Shown in pieces: positions 33,358 to 40,521 of a stretch of DNA of 44,637 nucleotides (the stretch's first letter is position 1; every line of letters starts with the position of its first letter). The position numbers were made by a program, and so were the translations under genes. Below the pieces are notes generated by a model, which saw only the letters and a program-made list of their open reading frames with translations, did no database searches and was not told where the DNA came from. Origin of the DNA: Pseudomonas morbosilactucae (GTDB lineage Bacteria > Pseudomonadota > Gammaproteobacteria > Pseudomonadales > Pseudomonadaceae); the NCBI RefSeq assembly GCF_023241715.1, contig NZ_JALQCW010000018.1:1-44637 (forward strand), read 5' to 3'.

Positions 33358-33438
33358 TGTAGGCGCTGGCTTGCCAGCGATCAGGCCCCTCGCCCCAACA
33401 AGGCTTGAGGCCCCTTCGCCGGCAAGCCGGCTCCTACA
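33358..33438. repeat. REP pair between HAD and quinone oxidoreductase genes
   Basis: TGTAGGCGCTGGCTTGCCAGCGA and the inverted TCGCCGGCAAGCCGGC plus CTCCTACA flank about 37 bases. The arms use two core variants, CGCTGGC and GCCGGC. It lies between two convergent genes. Confidence 0.8.
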
Positions 33439-33444
33439 ATAGGG

Positions 33445-34407
33445 TCAGGTGAGGCTGGGATCGATCACCAGCACCAGCTTGCCCGAGACCTGATTGGTCG
33501 CCAGTTCGGCAAATGCCGCTTCAGCGTCCTGGATCGGGAAGGTCTTGGCCAATTGCGGGCTCAGGCGCCCCTCGCTGAACAACGGCCAAACGTTCTGCCC
33601 CAGGTCGCTCAACAGATCGGCCTTAAACTGGTCATCGCGACTGCGCAAGGTGGACCCCAGCAGTTGCACGCGCTTGGCCAGCACCTGGGCCAGGTCCAAC
33701 TGGGCTTCGCGACCGCCCATCAGGCCAATCAGCACCCAACGCCCGTCGCGGTTGAGCAATTTGATATTCAGCGCGGCGTAATTGGCGCCGACCGGGTCGA
33801 GAATCACATCGAAAGGCCCGAAATCCTTCAATGCCTCCAGGCCATCGGTCCGCACCACGCCGCCCTGGGCACCCAGCGCCTCGCAGTAGGCCAGGCGATC
33901 AGCCGAACCAACACTGACCCAACACGGATTGCCGAACGCCTTGCACAACTGGATGGCCGCCGAACCCACACCGCTGGCCCCCGCGTGCAGCAAGACTTTT
34001 TCCCCCGGCTTGAGGCCCGCCAGTTGGAACAGATTCAGCCAGGCGGTGCTGTAGACCTCGGGCAGCCCGGCCGCTTCGGCCAGGGACAGGCCCTCGGGCA
34101 CCGGCAATACGTGGCGACCATCGACCACCACTTCTTCAGCCATGCCGCCACCGGCCAGCAGCGCGCACACCCGATCGCCGATCTGCCAGGACGAGCCTGG
34201 GCCCACCTCGCTGATAACCCCGGAGCATTCCAGCCCCAACACTTGACTGGCGCCCGGCGGTGGCGGGTAAAGCCCGGCGCGCTGCAACAGATCGGCCCGA
34301 TTCAGGCCGGCAGCGGCAACACGAATGCGCACTTGCCCTACATCACAAGCAGGACTTGGCTCTTCAACCCACTCCACATGACCTTCAACGCCTTGCAATG
34401 CTTTCAC
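33445..34407 (-). CDS. zinc-independent NAD(P)H:quinone oxidoreductase (PIG3/QOR family)
   Basis: A 320-residue medium-chain dehydrogenase/reductase. The N-terminal GroES-like domain includes GLNRADLLQRAGLYPPPPGASQVLGLECSG. The Rossmann motif HAGASGVGSAAIQLCKAFG binds NADPH, and YAALNIKLLNRDGRWVLIGLMGG is typical of PIG3-type quinone reductases. Zinc-ligand cysteines of alcohol dehydrogenases are absent. The start is a GTG at 34407 with GGAGG 6 bases upstream. It is divergent from prc. Confidence 0.88.
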   Translation of the reverse strand: MKALQGVEGHVEWVEEPSPACDVGQVRIRVAAAGLNRADLLQRAGLYPPPPGASQVLGLECSGVISEVGPGSSWQIGDRVCALLAGGGMAEEVVVDGRHVLPVPEGLSLAEAAGLPEVYSTAWLNLFQLAGLKPGEKVLLHAGASGVGSAAIQLCKAFGNPCWVSVGSADRLAYCEALGAQGGVVRTDGLEALKDFGPFDVILDPVGANYAALNIKLLNRDGRWVLIGLMGGREAQLDLAQVLAKRVQLLGSTLRSRDDQFKADLLSDLGQNVWPLFSEGRLSPQLAKTFPIQDAEAAFAELATNQVSGKLVLVIDPSLT

Positions 34408-34433
34408 AGTGCCTCCATAGTGAGTCCGGACTG

Positions 34434-34461
34434 AGCCCGGAGCGGTAGCGCCGGGCTTTTT
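34434..34461 (+). terminator. terminator-like hairpin in the divergent gap upstream of prc
   Basis: AGCCCGG, a 10-base loop and CCGGGCT are followed by a five-base T-run on the plus strand. It is 86 bp before the chosen prc start and 27 bp upstream of the oxidoreductase start. Its place between two divergent genes means it is not a 3' end of either; it may be a leader attenuator or end an unannotated short transcript. Confidence 0.55.
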
Positions 34462-34546
34462 GCATTATGCGACCGGCCCTTTATGGAACCGGCGACTTCA
34501 AAGACGGCCTAATATGCGTTATCAATTGCCCCCGCGTCGAATCAGC

Positions 34547-36628
34547 ATGAAGCATTTGTTCCCCAGCACCGCCCTCGCTTTTTTCATTGGTCTCGGCCTG
34601 TTGCCGATGTCGACCAATACGTTCGCAGCCAATAGCTGGGACAAACTTCAGCCTGATCGTGATGAGGTGATTGCCAGCCTTAACGTCGTTGAGTTGCTCA
34701 AGCGTCATCACTACAGCAAACCGCCGTTGGACGATGCGCGTTCGGTGATCATCTATGACAGCTATCTCAAGCTGCTGGATCCGTCGCGCAGTTACTTCCT
34801 GGCCAGTGACATCAACGAATTCGACAAATGGAAAACCCAGTTTGACGACTTCCTGAAAAGCGGCGACCTCAACGCCGGCTTCACCATCTACAAACGCTAC
34901 CTGGATCGGGTCAAGGCACGCCTGGACTTCGCCCTGGTCGAGTTGACCAAAATCGACAAGCTCGACTTTACCGTCAAGGAGAGCTTGCTGATCGATCGCA
35001 AAGACGCCCCTTGGCTCAAGAGCACTGCGGAACTCGACGACCTGTGGCGCAAACGCGTCAAGGACGAAGTGCTGCGCATGAAGATCGCCGGCAAGGACAC
35101 CAAGCAGATTCAGGAAACCCTGACCAAGCGCTACAAGAATCAGTTGGCGCGCCTGGACCAGACTCGGCCGGAAGATATCTTCCAGGCCTACATCAACACC
35201 TTCGCCATGTCCTACGACCCGCACACCAACTATCTGTCGCCGGATAACGCGGAGAACTTCGACATCAACATGAGCCTGTCCCTCGAGGGCATTGGTGCCG
35301 TGTTGCAGAGCGACAACGACCAGGTCAAGGTCGTGCGCCTGGTGCCGGCAGGCCCGGCGGACAAGACCAAGCAAGTGGCCCCGGCCGACAAAATCATCGG
35401 CGTTGCCCAAGGCAACAAAGAGATGGTCGATGTGGTCGGCTGGCGCCTGGACGAAGTGGTCAAGCTGATCCGCGGTCCGAAAGGCACCCTGGTGCGCCTG
35501 GAAGTGATTCCGGCCAGCAATGCGCCCAACGACCAGACCAGCAAGATCGTGCCGATCACCCGTGAAGCGGTGAAGCTCGAAGACCAGGCCGTGAAGAAGT
35601 CCGTGCTCAACCTGAAACAGGACGGCAAGGACTACAAGCTGGGGGTGATCGAAATCCCGGCCTTCTACCTGGACTTCAAGGCCTTCCGCGCCGGTGACCC
35701 GGATTACAAGAGCACCACCCGCGATGTGAAGAAACTGCTGACCGAACTGCAGAAAGACAAAGTCGACGGCGTGGTCATCGACCTGCGCAACAACGGCGGC
35801 GGCTCCCTGCAGGAAGCCACGGAACTGACCAGCCTGTTCATCGACAAAGGCCCGACCGTCCTGGTACGCAATGCCGATGGCCGCGTGGATGTGCTGGAAG
35901 ATGAAAACCCCGGTGCTTTCTACAAAGGCCCGATGGCGCTGTTGGTCAACCGTCTTTCGGCCTCGGCCTCGGAGATTTTCGCCGGTGCCATGCAGGACTA
36001 TCACCGCGCCTTGATCATTGGCGGCCAGACCTTCGGCAAAGGCACGGTGCAAACCATCCAGCCGCTGAACCATGGCGAGCTGAAGCTGACCCTGGCCAAG
36101 TTCTACCGGGTTTCCGGGCAGAGCACACAGCACCAGGGCGTACTGCCGGACATCGATTACCCGTCGATCATCGACACCAAGGAAATCGGCGAAAGCGCCC
36201 TGCCGGAAGCCATGCCGTGGGACACCATCCGCCCGGCCATCAAGCCGGCAGTGGATCCGTTCAAGCCGTTCCTGGCGCAACTGAAGTCCGAGCATGAAAG
36301 CCGTTCCGCCAAGGATCCGGAGTTCGTGTTTATCCGTGACAAACTGGCCCTGGCACAGAAACTCATGGCCGAGAAAACCGTGAGCCTCAACGAAGCCGAC
36401 CGTCGCGCCCAACATGCCGATATCGAAGCCAAGCAGTTGGCCCTGGAAAACATCCGCCGCAAGGCCAAGGGTGAAGAGCCGCTCAAAGAGCTGAAGAAAG
36501 AGGATGAGGACGCGCTGGCTGCCGCCGAGCCGGACAAAACCAAGCCGGAAGACGATGCTTACCTCAGCGAGACCGGGCGCATCCTGCTGGATTACCTGAA
36601 GCTCAACACCGCTGTCGCCAAGCACTGA
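34547..36628 (+). CDS. prc: carboxy-terminal processing periplasmic protease Prc (Tsp; AlgO)
   Basis: A 693-residue periplasmic serine protease. MKHLFPSTALAFFIGLGLLPMSTNTFAAN is a signal peptide. The N-terminal Tsp domain is followed by a PDZ domain (around EGIGAVLQSDNDQVKVVRLVPAGPAD) and the S41 peptidase domain (VDGVVIDLRNNGGGSLQEA). The catalytic triad fits E. coli Tsp spacing: Ser473 in LSASASE, Asp484 in MQDY and Lys498 in FGKGTVQ. A C-terminal DUF3340 helix region ends the protein. In P. aeruginosa this protein, AlgO, degrades MucA variants and so affects alginate control. The start could instead be the ATG at 34514; neither has a clear ribosome-binding site. Confidence 0.93.
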   Translation: MKHLFPSTALAFFIGLGLLPMSTNTFAANSWDKLQPDRDEVIASLNVVELLKRHHYSKPPLDDARSVIIYDSYLKLLDPSRSYFLASDINEFDKWKTQFDDFLKSGDLNAGFTIYKRYLDRVKARLDFALVELTKIDKLDFTVKESLLIDRKDAPWLKSTAELDDLWRKRVKDEVLRMKIAGKDTKQIQETLTKRYKNQLARLDQTRPEDIFQAYINTFAMSYDPHTNYLSPDNAENFDINMSLSLEGIGAVLQSDNDQVKVVRLVPAGPADKTKQVAPADKIIGVAQGNKEMVDVVGWRLDEVVKLIRGPKGTLVRLEVIPASNAPNDQTSKIVPITREAVKLEDQAVKKSVLNLKQDGKDYKLGVIEIPAFYLDFKAFRAGDPDYKSTTRDVKKLLTELQKDKVDGVVIDLRNNGGGSLQEATELTSLFIDKGPTVLVRNADGRVDVLEDENPGAFYKGPMALLVNRLSASASEIFAGAMQDYHRALIIGGQTFGKGTVQTIQPLNHGELKLTLAKFYRVSGQSTQHQGVLPDIDYPSIIDTKEIGESALPEAMPWDTIRPAIKPAVDPFKPFLAQLKSEHESRSAKDPEFVFIRDKLALAQKLMAEKTVSLNEADRRAQHADIEAKQLALENIRRKAKGEEPLKELKKEDEDALAAAEPDKTKPEDDAYLSETGRILLDYLKLNTAVAKH

Positions 36629-36637
36629 TGATGGCAA

Positions 36638-36670
36638 TTTAATGCGAACGCTCCTCGGAGCGTCATTAAA
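36638..36670 (+). other. stem-loop after prc
   Basis: TTTAATG, then ACGCTCC-TC-GGAGCGT, then CATTAAA make two stacked stems with a CGA bulge. It begins 10 bp after the prc stop and has no T-run; it precedes the true terminator and may protect the transcript end. Confidence 0.6.
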
Positions 36671-36693
36671 CAGTCATCATTCTGTCGTGAAAT

Positions 36694-36743
36694 AAAGGAC
36701 CGGGCGCTGCTCTTGAATCAAGGGCCGCCCCGGTCCTTTTTTT
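36694..36743 (+). terminator. strong rho-independent terminator of prc
   Basis: AAAGGACCGGG pairs with CCCGGTCCTTT, followed by seven T. The loop contains a second small hairpin, CTTGA-A-TCAAG, at 36712-36722. It ends 17 bp before the next gene's ATG. Confidence 0.88.
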
Positions 36744-36759
36744 ATCGACAGAGATCGCC

Positions 36760-38580
36760 ATGACCACGACCGAGCAGCTGAGTGCCTTGAGTTCAATCCT
36801 GGCTCAAAGCGGTTTACACAGTCTGTTCCAACCGATCATCAGCCTCTCTGAACGGCGCATTCTGGGCTATGAAGCCCTGAGTCGCGGCCCCTCCAACAGT
36901 CCGCTGCATTCCCCCGTGGCGTTGTTCGCCGTGGCACGCCAGGCCGGCCGCCTGAGCGAGTTGGAAATAGCCTGCCGGCACAGCGCCTGCAAACGGTTCA
37001 GCGACCAGCAACTGCCCGGCAAGCTCTTCCTCAATGTATCGCCCGAGTCCCTGCTCGAAGCCGCGCACCAGCCAGGTCGGACCTTGCAACTGCTACAAGA
37101 TTTCGGCATTCCTCCCAGCCAGGTGGTGATCGAACTCACCGAGCAAACACCGATCGATGACTTCCAGTTGCTGCAGAACGCTCTGCATCACTATCGGGAC
37201 ATGGGGTTCTCGATTGCCCTGGATGACCTGGGTGCCGGTTATTCCAGCCTGCGCCTGTGGTCCGAGCTCAGGCCCGACTATGTGAAGATCGACCGGCACT
37301 TTATCGACGGTATTCACCAGGATGCGCTGAAACGCGAATTCGTCGGTTCGATCCTGCAAATCGCCAAGGCCTCCCGGGCCCAGGTGATTGCCGAGGGCAT
37401 CGAGTTGGCCGAGGAGCTGACGGTGCTGACGGAAATGGGCGTGGACCTGGTCCAGGGCTACCTGCTCTGCCGTCCCCAGGAGCAGCCGCCACGGGATGCC
37501 CGGAGCATGCTGCCCAAGCAGGACAACCCGGCGACGGTGCTCAACGATGAGAGCAGTGACCTCAGCGCCCTGCTCAATGAACAACCGGCCGTGGCCCGCA
37601 ACACCCCTACCGCCACGGTACTGGAAGCCTTTCGCCGCCAAGCCAACCTGAACTCCCTGGCGGTCCTCGATGAGCAAGGCCAGCCATGCGGCATCGTGCA
37701 TCGACATTCCCTGTCAGATGCCCTGCTCAAGCCCTTCGCCACCGACCTGTTTGCCCGCAAGCCCATCAGCCGCCTGATGAACGACGACTTCCTCGCGGTC
37801 GAACTCAGCCAGTCGCTGCAGCAGGTCAGCCGGCTGATCACCAGCCGCGCCCGACAGCGCATCGAGGAAGACTTCATCATTACCCTCAACGGCAGCTACT
37901 TGGGCCTGGGCCGGGTCATCGATGTGCTGAAACTGATCACCGAGCTGAAAATCCAGCAAGCACGATACGCCAACCCCCTGACGCTGCTGCCGGGCAACGT
38001 GCCGATTCAACAGTGCCTGACACGCCTGCTGCAACAGGCTCGGGAGTCGGTGATCTGCTACGTCGACATCGACAGCTTCAAGCCTTTCAACGACATCTAT
38101 GGTTACGGTCGTGGCGATGAAGTGCTGCTGTGCCTGGCCCAATGCCTGAGCGATAGGGTCGATCCCAGCCGGGATTTTGTCGGGCATATCGGCGGCGATG
38201 ATTTTTTACTGGTGCTGGGCCCTGAAGACTGGCGCAAGCGCCTCAACCAATTGCTGGATGACTTTCACAGCCAGTGTCGACGTTTTTATCGCAGTGAACA
38301 CCTGGAGGCCGGTTGCTTTATCGCCCCCAACCGCCAGGGCGTGCGCCAGGAATTCCCACTGTTGTCGCTGTCGATCGGGGTGGTGCACTTGCATCCACAG
38401 GCCTGTGGACAACTGGACTCCAGCCAGTTGGCGGAGCTGGCCTCAGAGGCCAAGCACCACGCCAAGAATATGCAGGGTTACAGCGTGCACGTGATCGACA
38501 GCCTGGAGGTGACTCAGCGGTTGGCGAGCGATGCCACTAATCCCGAGGCACAGGCGGCTGATTCAGCTGCGCCAGCTTGA
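36760..38580 (+). CDS. EAL-CBS-GGDEF protein, probable c-di-GMP phosphodiesterase
   Basis: A 606-residue cytoplasmic signalling protein. The EAL domain (about 17-245) keeps the catalytic set: YEALSRG, NVSPE, IELTEQ, ALDDLGAGYSSL, VKIDR, AEGIE and QGYLLCRP. Two CBS-like segments lie at about 270-400 (ATVLEAFRRQANLNSLAVLDEQGQPCGIV). A C-terminal GGDEF domain (about 420-580) keeps VDIDSFKPFND and GDEVL but reads GGDDF at 478-482, so the fourth motif residue Glu is Asp and cyclase activity is doubtful. No membrane segment is seen. The ATG at 36760 is 17 bp after the prc terminator. Its 3' end overlaps the convergent Sel1-like gene by 44 bp. Confidence 0.9.
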   Translation: MTTTEQLSALSSILAQSGLHSLFQPIISLSERRILGYEALSRGPSNSPLHSPVALFAVARQAGRLSELEIACRHSACKRFSDQQLPGKLFLNVSPESLLEAAHQPGRTLQLLQDFGIPPSQVVIELTEQTPIDDFQLLQNALHHYRDMGFSIALDDLGAGYSSLRLWSELRPDYVKIDRHFIDGIHQDALKREFVGSILQIAKASRAQVIAEGIELAEELTVLTEMGVDLVQGYLLCRPQEQPPRDARSMLPKQDNPATVLNDESSDLSALLNEQPAVARNTPTATVLEAFRRQANLNSLAVLDEQGQPCGIVHRHSLSDALLKPFATDLFARKPISRLMNDDFLAVELSQSLQQVSRLITSRARQRIEEDFIITLNGSYLGLGRVIDVLKLITELKIQQARYANPLTLLPGNVPIQQCLTRLLQQARESVICYVDIDSFKPFNDIYGYGRGDEVLLCLAQCLSDRVDPSRDFVGHIGGDDFLLVLGPEDWRKRLNQLLDDFHSQCRRFYRSEHLEAGCFIAPNRQGVRQEFPLLSLSIGVVHLHPQACGQLDSSQLAELASEAKHHAKNMQGYSVHVIDSLEVTQRLASDATNPEAQAADSAAPA

Positions 38581-38947
38581 GCGCCGCCAGAGGGTGGCCG
38601 GCACGCGCCGAGAGCGCCCACCAGCGCGCAGCTTCGGTGGCGTCAGACGGCTTGCTGGGCGAGCCTGCCAGGCTGATGACACCGAGTTGATACGCGGCCT
38701 TGCCATCCCCCGCCAACGCCGCCAGGCGCAGCAGACGCAGCCCCTCCTCCCGAGCCGCCAGGCCCTGACCGCGGAAGGTCAGGATATGCCCATAAAAACT
38801 CTGCGCTGACACATCACCCAGGTTGGCCATGCGCGCAAACTGCCCCTCAAGCCAACGCCAGCCACGCGGTTGTTTCACCCACCATTGCCAGTGAAACAAC
38901 CGACGCGCCAGCCAGTAGCTGAGCCGGGCCCGGAGCCGCCAGAGCAT
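38537..38947 (-). CDS. Sel1/TPR-like repeat protein
   Basis: A 136-residue protein. After a basic, Trp-rich N-terminus (MLWRLRARLSYWLARRLFHWQWW) come two or three Sel1-type helical repeats: GDVSAQSFYGHILTFRGQGLAAREEGLRLLRLAALAGDGKAAYQLGVISL and SDATEAARWWALSARAGHPLAALKLAQL. Such repeats bind partner proteins. The ATG directly follows the stop of the upstream gene (TGAATG), so the two are coupled. The partner is unknown. Its last 44 bases lie inside the end of the convergent EAL gene. Confidence 0.8.
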   Translation of the reverse strand: MLWRLRARLSYWLARRLFHWQWWVKQPRGWRWLEGQFARMANLGDVSAQSFYGHILTFRGQGLAAREEGLRLLRLAALAGDGKAAYQLGVISLAGSPSKPSDATEAARWWALSARAGHPLAALKLAQLNQPPVPRD

Positions 38948-39319
38948 TCAGGCCTCCGCCGACTCGGGGTACTCATACTCGAACACCCGTACGACTTCAG
39001 ACGCATGCCAGGACGCCGCCGCCACCCCATCGGAGGGGCCGGAAAAACGCCCCAGGCGCTCGACGCATTCAAAAAAGCCGGTACGTGGCAAACGGCTCGC
39101 GCCCTGACTGATCACCAGCGAGCTGCGCAAGGGTTGTTCCGCACGCGCGTCCAGGGCCGCCAGGTGCTCCAAGGCCGCGGTCAGGGTTTGCATGGCCGGA
39201 GTGGGTAACTGCAAGCGCTCCAGTAGCGCACGATAGGTAAGAAGATGCCGTTGTCGCCGGGCCTGGTCCAACTCCCCGAGCAACCCATCCCAATGTTGAC
39301 GACTGATCCTGACGCTCAC
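38948..39319 (-). CDS. conserved hypothetical protein, 123 residues
   Basis: Not recognised. The N-terminal 55 residues look helical and may form a winged helix (RQHWDGLLGELDQARRQRHLLTYRALLERLQLPTPAMQTLTAALEHLAALD). The C-terminal part has LVISQGASRLPRTGFFECVERLGRF, a pattern I have seen only in uncharacterised proteins, and an acidic tail. The start is a GTG at 39319 with GGAGGGAG upstream; a TTG at 39334 is a weaker choice. It overlaps the XRE gene's stop by 4 bp and touches the Sel1-like gene's start, so the three are made together. Confidence 0.75.
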   Translation of the reverse strand: MSVRISRQHWDGLLGELDQARRQRHLLTYRALLERLQLPTPAMQTLTAALEHLAALDARAEQPLRSSLVISQGASRLPRTGFFECVERLGRFSGPSDGVAAASWHASEVVRVFEYEYPESAEA

Positions 39320-39657
39320 GATTGCTCCCTCCAACCCGGCACCGTCAGTTCCCAGGCCAGACTGCGGCGTATCGCAGCGTCGGGCTGACGCTCACCGCTT
39401 TCAATCAAGGCCAGGTAAGACGGGCTGATACCCACTTTGCGGGCCAACGCCTCGATGGCGATGCCCTTCCCTTCGCGCAAACTGCGTAGTTGATCCAACC
39501 CCGGAAGATCATCGGCCGGTGCGGCCGCCTGGCTGACCGTTGCGGCCAGTGGAGAGGAGTCGGTGATGCCTGCTGCTTTTAACAAAGCCTGATAGTGAGC
39601 CCACGGCAAAACCGCATATTCGGGCTCGCCATCGCGTGCAATGATCTGAATATCCAT
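39316..39657 (-). CDS. XRE-type helix-turn-helix transcriptional regulator
   Basis: A 113-residue protein. The N-terminus (MDIQIIARDGEPEYAVLPWAHYQALLKAAG) resembles a Phd-like or antitoxin-type dimerisation strand. The C-terminal half is a Cro/CI HTH (LDQLRSLREGKGIAIEALARKVGISPSYLALIESGERQPDAAIRRSLAWEL). The ATG at 39657 has GGGGT a few bases upstream; the frame opens at 39681. It is first in the operon with the two following genes and probably controls it. The antitoxin-like N-terminus is notable, but no toxin is recognisable in the operon. Confidence 0.82.
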   Translation of the reverse strand: MDIQIIARDGEPEYAVLPWAHYQALLKAAGITDSSPLAATVSQAAAPADDLPGLDQLRSLREGKGIAIEALARKVGISPSYLALIESGERQPDAAIRRSLAWELTVPGWREQS

Positions 39658-39772
39658 TACTACCCCGTAGGACAACGACACTTAGCGAGTCGGACTTTTC
39701 CTTTGAAGTGTAATCCTAACAGCGGCGATGGTCGCGGGAAGCATCATTTACCGGTTCAGTCTCCAGGCAGGC

Positions 39773-40228
39773 TCAGTTTTTTCTCGGCCCCTCCAGCTGC
39801 AACTGCTCAGGGGTATCGGGCAAACGCTCGACTACCGCGAGCTTTTCCGGCAGTTGGCGATTGCGCCAGGCGCGAAAGGCATTGAGTTCGTCATCCAGGG
39901 TTTTCATCAACCAGGCCAGCACGGCGATGTCATCGAGCATGCCGAACACCGGGATGAAATCCGGAATTGCATCCAGCGGGCTGAGGAAATACATCAGGCC
40001 GGCGACCACCGAAAGTATGGCCTTGGGGCTGATCGCCCGGTACTCGCCACGCCAGTAAGCCAGGCACAGTGCCTGGAGCATGCGCAGGTCATCTTTGAGC
40101 TTGCCGAGGCGATTACCCTGGCTCGCACCTTTACTGGCAACCGCAAACAACAAAGTGGGCAAACGGCCACGGCTGAGCAGCCGGCCAGCCAGTGGCAGGA
40201 AGCGGGCAAAATTCCAGGGTGTCTTCAT
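39773..40228 (-). CDS. YkvA-like DUF1232 membrane protein
   Basis: A 151-residue protein whose core YRAISPKAILSVVAGLMYFLSPLDAIPDFIPVFGMLDDIAVLAWLMKTLDDEL is the DUF1232/YkvA signature with one or two hydrophobic helices and the SPLDxIPDFIPxxGxLDD motif. Function is unknown in this family. The ATG at 40228 has GGGAGGG upstream; the frame opens at 40258. A pair of consensus DnaA boxes in inverted orientation lies 21-43 bp before the ATG. Confidence 0.85.
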   Translation of the reverse strand: MKTPWNFARFLPLAGRLLSRGRLPTLLFAVASKGASQGNRLGKLKDDLRMLQALCLAYWRGEYRAISPKAILSVVAGLMYFLSPLDAIPDFIPVFGMLDDIAVLAWLMKTLDDELNAFRAWRNRQLPEKLAVVERLPDTPEQLQLEGPRKN

Positions 40229-40248
40229 AAATCCCTCCCACTGAAATG

Positions 40249-40271
40249 TTATCCACACAAATTGTGGATAA
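40249..40271. promoter_or_regulatory. inverted pair of consensus DnaA boxes
   Basis: TTATCCACA at 40249-40257 and TGTGGATAA at 40263-40271 are two perfect 9-mer DnaA boxes facing each other across CAAAT, extended by G and C to 10-base arms. As RNA on the minus strand it would fold into a hairpin just before the ribosome-binding site of the YkvA-like gene. Both a DnaA site and an mRNA hairpin are possible. Confidence 0.6.
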
Positions 40272-40474
40272 CCTTGTGAACAGAGCTATTTTTCACGGCT
40301 GAAAGCCCCGTTTTATAAGGGCTGAGCTCAGATCGGGCGTTTTTTACTCACATAAAAAAACCCAATATTTCATTGACTTGGCAGTCTTCAACGACTACCC
40401 GCTGGCGGTCTCTGGTTAAGACTGTGAGGGTCGCCTGGCGTTCGTATTTTTTACCAGCTTTAACCGCCAGATAC
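40272..40474. other. non-coding stretch between the DnaA-box pair and the FKBP terminator
   Basis: No gene is visible. There is a stem AGCCC/GGGCT around CGTTTTATAA near 40304-40324, a seven-A tract near 40355, and inverted CTGGCGGT (40402-40409) and ACCGCCAG (40463-40470). It probably holds the promoter of the YkvA-like gene; a small RNA cannot be ruled out. Confidence 0.3.
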
Positions 40475-40504
40475 GACAACGCCCCGTAGAGACGGGGCGT
40501 TGTC
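40475..40504 (-). terminator. hairpin terminator of the FKBP gene
   Basis: GACAACGCCCCGT, loop of 4, ACGGGGCGTTGTC: a perfect 13-bp stem beginning 18 bp after the minus-strand FKBP stop. The T-run is short (TTGTC), so termination strength is uncertain. Confidence 0.65.
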
Positions 40505-40521
40505 TGTGCAGCAGACGCGAA

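Noticed and set aside
34481..36637. 718-residue minus-strand open frame opposite prc
   Set aside because: Antisense to a clear protease gene with normal motifs; composition is typical of a shadow frame.
39316..39657. Toxin-antitoxin system at the XRE gene
   Set aside because: The N-terminus looks antitoxin-like, but neither neighbour resembles a known toxin and the gene order (regulator, unknown, Sel1) is not typical.
40249..40271. Replication origin
   Set aside because: Only two DnaA boxes, no AT-rich unwinding region and no dnaA/dnaN/rpmH neighbours.
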